Assembly: GCA_944388965.1 (NCBI GenBank)
Contig: CALXKL010000005.1
Location: 1-64,000 of the forward strand
DNA length: 64,000 nucleotides
Origin: an uncultured Spirochaetales bacterium
GTDB lineage: Bacteria > Spirochaetota > Spirochaetia > Sphaerochaetales > Sphaerochaetaceae
Direction of reading: 5' to 3'
The position numbers and the translations under genes are program-made. Below the pieces are notes generated by a model. The model was given only the letters and a program-made list of their open reading frames with translations. It was not told the origin of the DNA and made no database searches. Within the stretch, counting starts at the first letter, position 1. Every line of letters starts with the position of its first letter. Below, piece after piece: positions 34,533 to 43,694 of this stretch.

Positions 34533-36062
34533 ATGGCTGAATACGCTATTGAGCTTAAAGGCATAACCAAGCGCTTTCCTGGCGTCGTTGCCAACAACAA
34601 CATTTCGTTCTCCGTCGAAAAGGGCGAGATCCACGCCCTTGCCGGCGAGAACGGTGCTGGCAAGTCGACCCTGATGAACATCCTCTTCGGGCTCCTCGTG
34701 CCCGACGAGGGTGAGATAGTCATCAATGGAAAGGTAGAGAAGTTCTCCAGCCCGAGGGATTCGAACGCCGCAGGAATCGGCATGGTGCACCAGCACTTCA
34801 TGCTCATTCCGAAGATGAGCGTCATGGAGAACGTCATCATAGGTCAGGAGCCGGGATCGTCCCTCAAGATAGACAGGCAGAAGGGCATCGAGGAGGTCCA
34901 GGCGATCTCCGACAGATACGAGCTCAATCTGGATGTCACGAAGAGGGTTGGTGACCTGTCGGTTCCCGAGCAGCAGAGGGTCGAGATCCTCAAGGTCCTG
35001 TACAGGCAGGCCGACATCCTGATCTTCGACGAGCCGACCGCGGTCCTTCCGCCGCATCTGATCGACGAGTTCTGCGACATCCTGCTCTCGCTCAAGCAGA
35101 AGGGCAAGACCATCATCTTCATCAGCCACAAGCTGGCCGAGGTCATGAAGGTCTCCGACCATGTCACGGTCATCCGCCGTGGAGAGGTCATTGGCACCAA
35201 GGCCATATGCGACACGTCCATAGACGACATAACGCGCATGATGGTCGGCCACAGCGTCGATACCGGCCGCAAGGCGAGAAGCGACATCCGTCCCGGCAAG
35301 GAGGTCCTGACGATAAAGGACCTGCACTATACCAACATCGAGGGCAACGAGAAGCTGAAGGGACTCGACCTTACCGTCCATGAAGGCGAGATCGTCGGCA
35401 TCGCGGGCGTCGATGGAAACGGCCAGGAGGAGATGGAGAAGTGCATTCTCGGTCTGTTCAAGCCCGACAGCGGAGAGATTCTCTTCGAGGGACGCAACGT
35501 GAACGACCTGAACGTCCGCCAGCGCCGCGACATGGGACTTGGCTACGTCGCCGAGGACAGGCAGAAGGAGAGCCTCGTGCTGCAGTATTCCGTCGCCTAC
35601 AACCTCGTGCTCGGACAGGAGGAGAGGCCGGAATACTCGAAGAAGGGCTTCTGGCTGAAGCGCAACGCGATACAGGAGACTGCGGAGAGGCTTGCAAAGG
35701 ACTATGACATCCGTCTTGCCAACGTCAACGTCGCAGCAGGAACCCTCTCTGGCGGAAACCAGCAGAAGATCGTCATCGCACGCGAGGCGAATGCCGATCC
35801 CTCCCTCTACGTCGCCATCCAGCCGACAAGAGGTCTGGACATCGGCGCCGCGGATTCGGTCCAGGATACGCTGATCCGGCTGCGTGACGAGAACAAGGCC
35901 GTCCTCCTGATCTCCATGGAGCTTGACGAGGTCCTTGCCGTCAGCGACAGGATCGCCGTCATATTCGACGGACGCATCGTCGCGGTCGTGGATGCGGCCA
36001 CTGCGGACAAGGAGTCGATCGGATACCTGATGCTCGGCAGCAGGAAAGGAGGGGAGAAATGA
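34533..36062 (+). CDS. sugar/nucleoside ABC transporter ATPase, two nucleotide-binding domains
   Basis: A 509-residue protein with two ABC cassettes in tandem. First: Walker A GENGAGKST, Walker B LIFDEPTAVL, but the signature reads LSVPEQQ where LSVGEQQ is usual. Second: degenerate Walker A GVDGNGQ, good signature LSGGNQQK, and YVAIQPTRGLD. Such NBD1/NBD2 asymmetry is typical of the family. ATG 34533 follows AGGAGG by 4 bases; it overlaps the next gene by four. Confidence 0.9.
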   Translation: MAEYAIELKGITKRFPGVVANNNISFSVEKGEIHALAGENGAGKSTLMNILFGLLVPDEGEIVINGKVEKFSSPRDSNAAGIGMVHQHFMLIPKMSVMENVIIGQEPGSSLKIDRQKGIEEVQAISDRYELNLDVTKRVGDLSVPEQQRVEILKVLYRQADILIFDEPTAVLPPHLIDEFCDILLSLKQKGKTIIFISHKLAEVMKVSDHVTVIRRGEVIGTKAICDTSIDDITRMMVGHSVDTGRKARSDIRPGKEVLTIKDLHYTNIEGNEKLKGLDLTVHEGEIVGIAGVDGNGQEEMEKCILGLFKPDSGEILFEGRNVNDLNVRQRRDMGLGYVAEDRQKESLVLQYSVAYNLVLGQEERPEYSKKGFWLKRNAIQETAERLAKDYDIRLANVNVAAGTLSGGNQQKIVIAREANADPSLYVAIQPTRGLDIGAADSVQDTLIRLRDENKAVLLISMELDEVLAVSDRIAVIFDGRIVAVVDAATADKESIGYLMLGSRKGGEK

Positions 36063-37096
36063 CAAGCAACAAGAAAAGGGAGATTCTTCAGGAGCTCCTG
36101 ATACCTGTGATCGCCGTCGTGCTGTCCCTTCTGATCGGCGGCATCATCATCGCACTGCTCGGCTTCAATCCGTTCGACGCCTACGGTGCGCTGATCCAGG
36201 GATCCATGGGCTCTCTCGTGTCGTTCACGATGACGCTCAAGACATCTGTTCCTCTGATCCTCGCAGGACTTGCAGTTGCAGTGGCCTTCAAGTCGTCTGC
36301 GTTCAACATCGGTGTCGAGGGGCAGCTGATGTTCGGAGGCCTGTGTGCAGGACTGGTCGGCATCTATGTGCCGCTTCCTCCCGGACTCCATCTGGTGGTC
36401 ACTCTGCTTGCCGGAATGCTGGGCGGTGCGCTGGTCGCGTTCTTCCCCGCCATCCTGAACACGGCATGCAACGTGAGCGTCGTCATCAGCACCATCATGC
36501 TGAACTACGTCGTGCAGTTCTTCGTGCAGTTCTGCGTCATGGGTCCGTTCCATGGTGACACGAGCGCTCCTGCGACGGATCCTCTGCTTGCAAGCGCGAC
36601 GCTGCCGAACATACTGCCGGCCCGCTATCAGCTGAATCTCGGCTTCATCATCATGATCCTGGCCGTGGTGCTCGTGTACATCTTCATGAACAAGACCACC
36701 AAGGGCTACCAGCTGACCGCAGTCGGACTCAACGCGACGGCCAGCGAGTTTTCCGGAATGAGCGTCAAGAAGAACATCTTCATGGCACTCCTGCTCAGTG
36801 GTGCGATCGCCGGACTGGCCGGCTCGATCGAGGTCACCGGAACCCTCAAGAGGATGGTCAACGGCTTCTCGACCGGATATGGCTTCTCGGGAATCCCAAT
36901 CGCCCTCATGGCAAGAAACAATCCGTTCGCGATCATACTGACCGGATTCTTCTTCGGCATGATGCGCTCCGGCTCGTTCCTTATGCAGGCCACCGTCGGC
37001 GTCTCGTCCGACATGGTCGGAATCATCCAGGGACTCGTCGTCGTGTTCATCTGTCTCGAGAACCTGATCCGCTACTACATGAACAGGATCAAATAG
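36059..37096 (+). CDS. ABC transporter permease 1 (BMP type)
   Basis: A 345-residue permease with about nine membrane segments (VIAVVLSLLIGGIIIALLGF; FIIMILAVVLVYIFMNKTTK). The loop TAVGLNATASEFSGMSVKKN carries the EAA-like coupling motif (G--G). It pairs with permease 2. Starts by ATGA overlap with the ATPase gene. Confidence 0.88.
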   Translation: MTSNKKREILQELLIPVIAVVLSLLIGGIIIALLGFNPFDAYGALIQGSMGSLVSFTMTLKTSVPLILAGLAVAVAFKSSAFNIGVEGQLMFGGLCAGLVGIYVPLPPGLHLVVTLLAGMLGGALVAFFPAILNTACNVSVVISTIMLNYVVQFFVQFCVMGPFHGDTSAPATDPLLASATLPNILPARYQLNLGFIIMILAVVLVYIFMNKTTKGYQLTAVGLNATASEFSGMSVKKNIFMALLLSGAIAGLAGSIEVTGTLKRMVNGFSTGYGFSGIPIALMARNNPFAIILTGFFFGMMRSGSFLMQATVGVSSDMVGIIQGLVVVFICLENLIRYYMNRIK

Positions 37097-37107
37097 GAGG
37101 ATAGTAC

Positions 37108-38043
37108 ATGTTCAGTTTTCTTTCATACATGATACCGACCACGCTCAGAATGGGCACTCCTATCGCGTTCACTGCTCTGGGTGGCGTCGTCTCGGAACGC
37201 TCCGGTGTCAACAACATCGGTCTTGAGGGAATCATGACGGCAGGTGCATTCGCAGCCGTCCTGGGTTCGTACTATACGGGCTCTCCATGGATCGGAATCC
37301 TGATGGCCATGCTGGTAGGAATCCTGATCTCGGCGATCCACAGTGTGCTTACCATCACGATCGGTGCGAAGCAGGCGGTCAGCTCCATGGCTCTCGTCCT
37401 TCTCGCAGAAGGTCTGTGCGGAGTAGGCGTCGAGGCCTTCTTCGGCCAGAGCGGAAGCACCGCCCAGGTCAACAACCTGCCGACAAGCAACATCTTCGCA
37501 TCGATTCCGCTGGTGGGCGGCTTCCTGTCCCATCTGTCTCCGTTCGTGTATATCGGCTTCATCGCGCTGATAGTGGTCACTCTGCTGTTCAAGTTCACGC
37601 GCTTCGGCTTCCACATCACTGCAGTAGGCGAGAACCCGACCATGGCCGAGACCTGTGGAATCAACGTCCATCGCGTCAGATACATCTCGGTGCTCGCCTC
37701 GGGACTCCTCGGTGGACTCGGCGGTGCAATGCTGTCGATCGGCCAGATGAACCTCTTCCAGGAGGGCATGGTCGCCGGTAGAGGATATCTGGCTCTTGGA
37801 GCAGTCACGATGGGAAGATGGAATCCCGTGGCGTCCTACTGCTCTGCAATGATCTTCGGATTCTTCGATGCACTGCAGCTGTATCTCCAGACGATTCCTT
37901 CCAACCCAATCCCCAGCGACTTCATCCAGATGATTCCGTATCTTGCGATCCTGATCATCCTCGCGGTCACATCGAGGAAGATGAAGTACTTCGGAGTGAC
38001 GGCCGGAGGAAAGCCCTATACCAAGTACGCATCATCCCACTGA
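37108..38043 (+). CDS. ABC transporter permease 2 (BMP type)
   Basis: A 311-residue permease (NIGLEGIMTAGAFAAVLGSY; TAVGENPTMAETCGINVHRV) matching the smaller subunit of nucleoside/BMP transporters. It carries the same coupling-loop pattern as permease 1. AGGAGG stands before the start, 11 bases after permease 1. Confidence 0.88.
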   Translation: MFSFLSYMIPTTLRMGTPIAFTALGGVVSERSGVNNIGLEGIMTAGAFAAVLGSYYTGSPWIGILMAMLVGILISAIHSVLTITIGAKQAVSSMALVLLAEGLCGVGVEAFFGQSGSTAQVNNLPTSNIFASIPLVGGFLSHLSPFVYIGFIALIVVTLLFKFTRFGFHITAVGENPTMAETCGINVHRVRYISVLASGLLGGLGGAMLSIGQMNLFQEGMVAGRGYLALGAVTMGRWNPVASYCSAMIFGFFDALQLYLQTIPSNPIPSDFIQMIPYLAILIILAVTSRKMKYFGVTAGGKPYTKYASSH

Positions 38044-38056
38044 TGCAGACAAGTGC

Positions 38057-38080
38057 AGGCGGGGCTGTCACGCCCCGTCT
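38057..38080 (+). other. hairpin inside the operon before the nucleoside hydrolase
   Basis: AGGCGGGGC (38057-38065) pairs with GCCCCGTCT (38072-38080) across six bases with one wobble. No T-run follows. It lies in the 114-base gap after the transporter genes and may separate transporter and enzyme expression by mRNA stability. Confidence 0.45.
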
Positions 38081-38157
38081 GACCAGGGCAGGGGTGGCTG
38101 TGATGGCACGTCTGCCCGACAAGGCGGGGAGAAACCCGCAGGAAAAAGGAGAAGACA

Positions 38158-39162
38158 ATGAAGGAAAGAGTCATTATCGACTGCGATACCGGAATCGATG
38201 ACGCTCTGGCTCTGGTGCTTGCGCTCTCGAGACCTGAACTCGACATCGTCGGCATAACCACGGTTGCCGGAAACGTCGATGTCGAGAACACCACAAGGAA
38301 CACATGCAATGTCGTGCATCTGCTCGGCCGCGATGACATAAGGATCGCCAAGGGCGAGCCGAAGCCTCTCGAGAGGGAGCCTCTGAGGGCAAGCGGTGTG
38401 CATGGTGTCACCGGCCTGAGGGGCTACACGTTCGACAGCGACTGGAAGGAGAATCTCCTGGACATCCATGCAGTTGAGTTCATGAAGAGGCTTCTCGAGG
38501 AGAGCGACGAGAAGACCACGATCATCGCGATCGGACCCGTCACCAACGTCGCAAAGCTCCTGATCGAGCATCCTGAGGTCAAGGACAGGATCCGCCGCAT
38601 CGTCTTCATGGGCACCAGCTACCATTGCGGAAATCCGACCCCTGTGTCGACGTTCAATGTGCTTGTCGACCCCGAGGCCTTCAGAAAGGTCATCTTCTCG
38701 GGAGTCGAGTTCGTGGCCTGCCCGCTCGAGGTCACCAAGACGGCGACGATCGAACCGGACGAGGTCGAGAGGCTCGATGCGATGGGAACCCCCGTAGCCC
38801 GTTTCGCCGCCAGCATCATCCGCGGCTATGGAATCACGAAGATCGGCGCCGACGAGAAGATTGACACGGCCAACGAGGAGGTCATCTCCGAGAACAGGCT
38901 GAAGGCAGCCAAGGAGAGCAACGAGGTGACGATGCATGATCCCGCGACCATCGCATATGTCATCGATCCGTCGCTCTTCACCACGGCCAAGTACTACTGC
39001 GACGTCGAATGCAAAGGTGAGCTCACTACGGGCTTCACGCTCATCGACAAGAACGACTACTACAAGAAAGAGGATGACGAGAGGAACCTGACGCTCATGG
39101 AGAGCATCGACAGGCCCCGTTTCATCGACCTGTTCCTGGATTCCGTAAGGAGGTATGGCTGA
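38158..39162 (+). CDS. inosine/uridine-preferring nucleoside hydrolase family protein
   Basis: A 334-residue enzyme of the IUNH family. The metal-binding DCDTGIDDALALV is at residues 8-20, IGPVTNVAKLL and the FMGTSY segment follow, and MHDPATIAYVIDPSLF holds the final Asp. It cleaves N-glycosidic bonds of ribonucleosides to base and ribose. It follows a BMP-type transporter, so an imported nucleoside is the likely substrate. GGAGA lies before the start. Confidence 0.88.
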   Translation: MKERVIIDCDTGIDDALALVLALSRPELDIVGITTVAGNVDVENTTRNTCNVVHLLGRDDIRIAKGEPKPLEREPLRASGVHGVTGLRGYTFDSDWKENLLDIHAVEFMKRLLEESDEKTTIIAIGPVTNVAKLLIEHPEVKDRIRRIVFMGTSYHCGNPTPVSTFNVLVDPEAFRKVIFSGVEFVACPLEVTKTATIEPDEVERLDAMGTPVARFAASIIRGYGITKIGADEKIDTANEEVISENRLKAAKESNEVTMHDPATIAYVIDPSLFTTAKYYCDVECKGELTTGFTLIDKNDYYKKEDDERNLTLMESIDRPRFIDLFLDSVRRYG

Positions 39163-39165
39163 CAT

Positions 39166-40695
39166 ATGGCAGACAGACCCAATGTCGTATACATACTTCA
39201 GGACCACCAGGCCTATTTCGGGCATGGACGCTACGAAGGGGGAGTGAACCCGAAGCGTCCATGCTTCGAGGCCTTCGCACGTCAGGGTGTCGAATTCACC
39301 GAGGCAAGATGCGTCACCCCGATGTGCGGGCCTGCCAGACGCACCATGCTCACAGGGCTTTATCCACACAACCACAAGCAGGTGCACAACGAGAACGACC
39401 CACCGTATGACGACGAGGTCATCCTGGACACATTCCATGAAGCCGGATACGAGAACTGGTATTTCGGCAAATGGCATGCCGGTCCAGGCGATGCCCATGA
39501 CCATCACTGCCAGGGCTTCTCATATACAAGCTACGGCAATCCATATCTGACCCGGGAATACAAGGACTACCTGGAGCGGCACCACCTGCCTCAGGCAAGC
39601 CATCATATAGAATACGCATTCATGACCGACTCGTATGTCGAGCAGCACTACTTCGAGAAGCTCAAGGTCGGTGCCGACTACAAGTGCGAGACAGGCTGGT
39701 GCGGCGAGCATGCAGTAGGCATCACCACGACGCCGAAGGAGACGCATGAGGCCTTCTTCCTCGCATCCCTTGCCTGCGACAGGCTTGAAAGGCTTGCAGG
39801 CGAGGACAGGGACCGCCCATTCATGCTCCAGGTCCATTTCTGGGGACCTCATCAGCCCTTCTTCCCCACGAAGGAATTCGCTGATATGTACAGGCCCGAG
39901 GACATCGGGGAGTACCCATCGTTCAGGGATACGCTTGAGAACCAGCCGGACGTGTTCCGCATGGAGCTCAGCTATCCGATGAGCGAGGACGGAGAGTACA
40001 TAAGGGTGCCCTCGGCACTTCCATGGAGCGACTGGCAGAGGATTCTTGCCAGGTGCTATGCGCATATCACGATGGTGGATGCCGCAGGAGGCATGGTCAT
40101 CGACAAGCTGCATGAGCTTGGTCTGGACGAGAATACCATCGTCATCTGGGCGACCGACCACGGCGACGCAATCGCCAGTCATGGTGGACATTTCGACAAG
40201 AACAGCCACATGAGCGAGGAGGTCATGCGCGTTCCTCTGGCGGTACGATGGCCCGGTCATGTCGACGCAGGTCTCAGGGACGACCATCTGGTGTTCACCT
40301 GCGATACGCCTGCCACGATGATGGATGCGGCGGGGCTGTCCTTCAGGAAGGGATGCGACGGCAGGTCGCTTCTTCCTCTGTGCCATCATGACGCAGGTGA
40401 TGTCAGGTGGCGAGACAGTCTGATGTGCGAGAGCTATGGGCATGGTTATGGTTGCACCATACTCAGCCGCTGTGTCTACAAGGACGGTTACAAGTACGTC
40501 GTCACACAGGACGACCTTGAACAGCTGTATGATCTGAAGAAGGATCCCTTCGAGATGGACAATCTGGCCATGAAGGATGGATATTCTGATAGAATCATCA
40601 TCATGAGGGATGAACTGAGAAGGCTTCAGAAGGAAAGCAGGGATCCCGTGGATCTTGACGGTCTGCTTGCCAGCGCGAAGAGAAGGAGGTGCTGA
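39166..40695 (+). CDS. type I sulfatase
   Basis: A 509-residue cytoplasmic sulfatase (no signal peptide). The active-site motif MCGPARRTMLTG (residues about 50-61) is the CxPxR form, whose Cys is converted to formylglycine. Metal ligands fit YILQDHQ near the start, and IWATDHGD and HFDKNSHM near residues 325-350. It removes sulfate esters from sugars or phenols. The combination with a nucleoside hydrolase and a BMP transporter is unusual. It starts 3 bases after the hydrolase stop. Confidence 0.85.
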   Translation: MADRPNVVYILQDHQAYFGHGRYEGGVNPKRPCFEAFARQGVEFTEARCVTPMCGPARRTMLTGLYPHNHKQVHNENDPPYDDEVILDTFHEAGYENWYFGKWHAGPGDAHDHHCQGFSYTSYGNPYLTREYKDYLERHHLPQASHHIEYAFMTDSYVEQHYFEKLKVGADYKCETGWCGEHAVGITTTPKETHEAFFLASLACDRLERLAGEDRDRPFMLQVHFWGPHQPFFPTKEFADMYRPEDIGEYPSFRDTLENQPDVFRMELSYPMSEDGEYIRVPSALPWSDWQRILARCYAHITMVDAAGGMVIDKLHELGLDENTIVIWATDHGDAIASHGGHFDKNSHMSEEVMRVPLAVRWPGHVDAGLRDDHLVFTCDTPATMMDAAGLSFRKGCDGRSLLPLCHHDAGDVRWRDSLMCESYGHGYGCTILSRCVYKDGYKYVVTQDDLEQLYDLKKDPFEMDNLAMKDGYSDRIIIMRDELRRLQKESRDPVDLDGLLASAKRRRC

Positions 40696-40697
40696 AC

Positions 40698-41369
40698 ATG
40701 AGGGACAAGGTGGGAATATACCCGACACTGGCCTGCGCCGACTATCTGCACTTGGCACATGATCTGGAGATCCTCCACCGCGCCGGTGTGACGAGCTTCC
40801 ATATCGACATAATGGATGGAAACTATGTGCCGAACTACTGCCTGAACTTCGACTATCTTAAGGCGGTCAGCTCATTCAGCGACACTCCATGCGATGTCCA
40901 TCTGATGACAAGCGAAGTCGAAAGGGATGTAGAGCGTTCCATCCAGTGCGGCTCGAAGGCCGTCGCATTCCATGTCGAGCGGACGGACCTTGATACAGAT
41001 GCTCTTCTCGAGTCGATCAGGATGAAGGGATGCCGTTCAGGACTTGTGATCAGTCCCCAGACGCCTGTCGAGGCACTCGAGCCTCATCTTGCCTCCTGCG
41101 ACTACGTGATCATGATGGGGGTCCGTCCCGGTTTCTCAGGCCAGGCGTTCCTCGAGGAAACATACGCAAGGATAGGCCAGCTCGACGAGCTCAGGAGAAG
41201 GGCGGGCCTGGATGTGGAGATCATCGTCGATGGAGGAATCGACTTCGAAAACGCTTCACGCTGCATCCGGCATGGTGCCGACAGCATCGTCGCCGGAGCG
41301 CTGAACATCTTCAGCCACCAGCAGGGGCTGGAGAAGGATCTGGAGCGTCTCCTGAGGTCATTGGAGTAG
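40698..41369 (+). CDS. ribulose/allulose-phosphate 3-epimerase family protein
   Basis: A 223-residue TIM barrel: IYPTLACADYLHL, FHIDIMDGNYVPNYC (metal Asp and His), DVHLMTS, IMMGVRPGFSGQAF and IIVDGGIDFEN. Active residues of the RPE/AlsE group are kept. ATG 40698 has GGAGG 8 bases before it; GTG 40689 is part of that site. It could act on ribulose-5-phosphate or on allulose-6-phosphate. Confidence 0.85.
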   Translation: MRDKVGIYPTLACADYLHLAHDLEILHRAGVTSFHIDIMDGNYVPNYCLNFDYLKAVSSFSDTPCDVHLMTSEVERDVERSIQCGSKAVAFHVERTDLDTDALLESIRMKGCRSGLVISPQTPVEALEPHLASCDYVIMMGVRPGFSGQAFLEETYARIGQLDELRRRAGLDVEIIVDGGIDFENASRCIRHGADSIVAGALNIFSHQQGLEKDLERLLRSLE

Positions 41370-41374
41370 CTGGA

Positions 41375-42409
41375 ATGGTCACGATCAAGGACGTCGCACA
41401 GAAGGCCGGGGTCACCCCCGCAACCGTCTCGATGGCTCTCAACGGAAAGCCGTCCATCTCTGTGGAGACGAGACGGAGAATCGAGCGCATAGCCAGTCAG
41501 CTTGGCTATGTGCCCAGTGCGACTGCCAAGACGCTGAGGACCAGCCGCTCCCATACTCTCGGCCTGATTGTCGGAAACCTCACCAACGGCTTCTTCCTCG
41601 ACATCATCTATGCCGTCGAGGAGTACGCGTCAAGCAGGGGATACAGCATCTTCATCTGCGATGCAGAGCGTAGCAGCGACAAGGTCGTCTCCTCGATGAA
41701 GGCCCTTGCCGCCAGAGGCGTCGATGGTGTCATCATCACGCTCGGCTTCTATCCTGACGGAAAGCTCGAGGAGGAGGTCAGGAGGATATCCTCGGAAGGC
41801 ATCAAGGTTCTGACGCTCACCTCCGCCGCCCAGTTCGATGGCGTGCCCATCGTGCGTCAGGGCGAGACCGACGAGGCCTTAGCACTTGTCGAGAAGGTCT
41901 GCAGTCTTGGTCATCGTAGAATCGGTCTTCTGAGCTCTCCTCGCGACTCCTGGCTCAACAGGACCCGGGTCAACACGATGAGGAGGGCACTTGAGCTCAA
42001 TGGGGTGCTTGACGAGGATCTCGTCGACTACTGCGAGATGAACGTGGATGCAGGGCAGAAGTGTGCATTCGATCTTCTCTCGAGGCATCCTGAGATCACG
42101 GCTGTGATGTGTGTGAACGACCAGGTAGCCATCGGAGCGATGAATGCGGCCAGATGCATCGGTCTGGACATTCCTGGGGAGATATCGATCACCGGATTCG
42201 ATGGAATCGAGATGTCGCGGATCATCACACCGCATCTCACCACGGTCCACATCCCCCGTTATGAAATGGGGCTCGTGGGGTGCAGGAACATAATAGAATG
42301 GATAGAGAACCCCGATGCCAGGATACCCGGCGAAACGCTGATTTCAAGCACTTTCGTCGAAGGACAGACACTGGGGATATGCAGAGACGCAAAGGAGGAT
42401 AAGAAATGA
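41375..42409 (+). CDS. LacI-family transcriptional regulator
   Basis: A 344-residue regulator. HTH TIKDVAQKAGVTPATVSMAL with hinge KTLRT, then a periplasmic-binding-protein-like sensor (TLGLIVGNLTNGFFLDIIYA; ITGFDGIEMSRIITPHLTTV). It sits inside the operon and probably acts on the paired operator-like repeats at 32104-32182, sensing a sugar or sugar-phosphate. ATG 41375 has TTGGAG upstream; its end overlaps RpiB. Confidence 0.9.
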   Translation: MVTIKDVAQKAGVTPATVSMALNGKPSISVETRRRIERIASQLGYVPSATAKTLRTSRSHTLGLIVGNLTNGFFLDIIYAVEEYASSRGYSIFICDAERSSDKVVSSMKALAARGVDGVIITLGFYPDGKLEEEVRRISSEGIKVLTLTSAAQFDGVPIVRQGETDEALALVEKVCSLGHRRIGLLSSPRDSWLNRTRVNTMRRALELNGVLDEDLVDYCEMNVDAGQKCAFDLLSRHPEITAVMCVNDQVAIGAMNAARCIGLDIPGEISITGFDGIEMSRIITPHLTTVHIPRYEMGLVGCRNIIEWIENPDARIPGETLISSTFVEGQTLGICRDAKEDKK

Positions 42410-42852
42410 AGATCATCATTGGATGCGACCATGGCGGCTACGATCTCAAGCTCGAGATCATCTCACGTCTGGAGAAGGAAGGCCATTCCGTAGTCGATGT
42501 CGGATGCCCTGACAGGAACCCTGTCGACTACCCGGATGTCGCTGCCGACCTGTGCCACAGACTGCTGGACGAGAAGGAGGATTTCGGAATCCTCATCTGC
42601 GGTACGGGAATCGGGATATCGATTGCGGCGAACAAGATAGACGGAATCCGTGCGGCTCATCTGTCTGATGCATATTCCGCGAGCATGGCCAAGGCCCATA
42701 ACAACGCGAATGTGATAACCCTCGGTGCCAGGACGCTGGGCGTCGAGCTTGCCTGGACGATCGTCAAGGCATATATGGATTCGAGCTTCCTTGGGGGAGT
42801 TCATCAGACCAGGGTGGAGAAGATCGCCGCCTTGGAGAAGGAGGACAAGTGA
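42406..42852 (+). CDS. RpiB/LacAB-family sugar-phosphate isomerase
   Basis: A 148-residue isomerase: GCDHGGYDLKLEI (catalytic His region), VDVGCPD and ILICGTGIGISIAANK, whose Cys is the base of RpiB. It interconverts ribose-5-P and ribulose-5-P, or allose-6-P and allulose-6-P. It starts by ATGA overlap with the regulator. Confidence 0.88.
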   Translation: MKIIIGCDHGGYDLKLEIISRLEKEGHSVVDVGCPDRNPVDYPDVAADLCHRLLDEKEDFGILICGTGIGISIAANKIDGIRAAHLSDAYSASMAKAHNNANVITLGARTLGVELAWTIVKAYMDSSFLGGVHQTRVEKIAALEKEDK

Positions 42853-43694
42853 TGGATCTTAATGAGGTCAAGAGACTGAGGATGGAGGCTCTCGATGCCA
42901 GAGTGAAGCTGATCCGCGAGATCGCATCGTTCGGGCAGGGGCATATCGGAGGCAGCATGTCGGTTGTGGAGCTTCTGACATACCTGTACTACCATGAGAT
43001 GAAGATCGATCCGAAGAGGCCCGACTGGGCGGAGCGCGACCGTCTGGTACTCTCCAAGGGACACAGCGGACCTGCTCTCTACGCCATTCTAGCCAAGAAG
43101 GGGTATTTCGACGAGTCACTGCTGTCTACGCTCAATCAGGGCGGCACCAGACTTCCCAGCCATGCCGACATGACGAAGACACCTGGAATCGACTTCACCG
43201 CCGGTTCCCTCGGCCAGGGCTTCAGCGCCGCCGTCGGAATCGCACTCGGCCAGAGGTTGAAGAAGTACGACGCCTACACATACACCGTCGTCGGCGATGG
43301 CGAGAGCCAGGAAGGCGAGGTCTGGGAGGCTGCGGAGGCTGCAGGAGCATGGAAGCTCGGCAACCTGATCGGCTTTACCGATGTCAACGGCCAGCAGCTT
43401 GACGACTACACAGACAACATCATCCCGATGCACCATCTCAAGGAGCGCTACGAGACCTTTGGCTGGCATGCGGTCGAGGTTGCCAACGGACATGACTTCA
43501 ACCAGCTCGAGGCTGCCATCAAGGAGGCGAAGAGCGTCACGGACAAGCCCAGCATGATCATCCTTCATACAATCAAGAGCTATGGATACATTCCAGGAGA
43601 GGGTGTGAAGGCCAACCATTCCATGCAGATCAGCAAGGAGAAGGCCGAAGAGGCGATTGAGGCGCTGTTCGCAAGAGAGGAGGAGAGAGAATGA
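42852..43694 (+). CDS. transketolase, N-terminal subunit
   Basis: A 280-residue thiamine diphosphate-binding half: AHIGGSMS-like GQGHIGGSMSVVELL, KGHSGPALYAIL, TAGSLGQGFSAAVGIALG and the GDG(x)nN motif GDGESQEGEVWEAAEAAG. Split transketolases of this kind are common. The start ATG 42852 overlaps the RpiB stop (TGATG). The C-terminal subunit follows by ATGA overlap. Confidence 0.9.
   Translation: MDLNEVKRLRMEALDARVKLIREIASFGQGHIGGSMSVVELLTYLYYHEMKIDPKRPDWAERDRLVLSKGHSGPALYAILAKKGYFDESLLSTLNQGGTRLPSHADMTKTPGIDFTAGSLGQGFSAAVGIALGQRLKKYDAYTYTVVGDGESQEGEVWEAAEAAGAWKLGNLIGFTDVNGQQLDDYTDNIIPMHHLKERYETFGWHAVEVANGHDFNQLEAAIKEAKSVTDKPSMIILHTIKSYGYIPGEGVKANHSMQISKEKAEEAIEALFAREEERE

Noticed and set aside
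34434-36065. 543-codon minus-strand frame opposite the ABC ATPase
   Set aside because: Shadow frame: Asp/Leu/Val-rich with no motif, fully antisense to a gene with clear Walker motifs.
38068-39507. 479-codon minus-strand frame opposite the nucleoside hydrolase
   Set aside because: Antisense shadow of the hydrolase and sulfatase genes; no recognisable domain.
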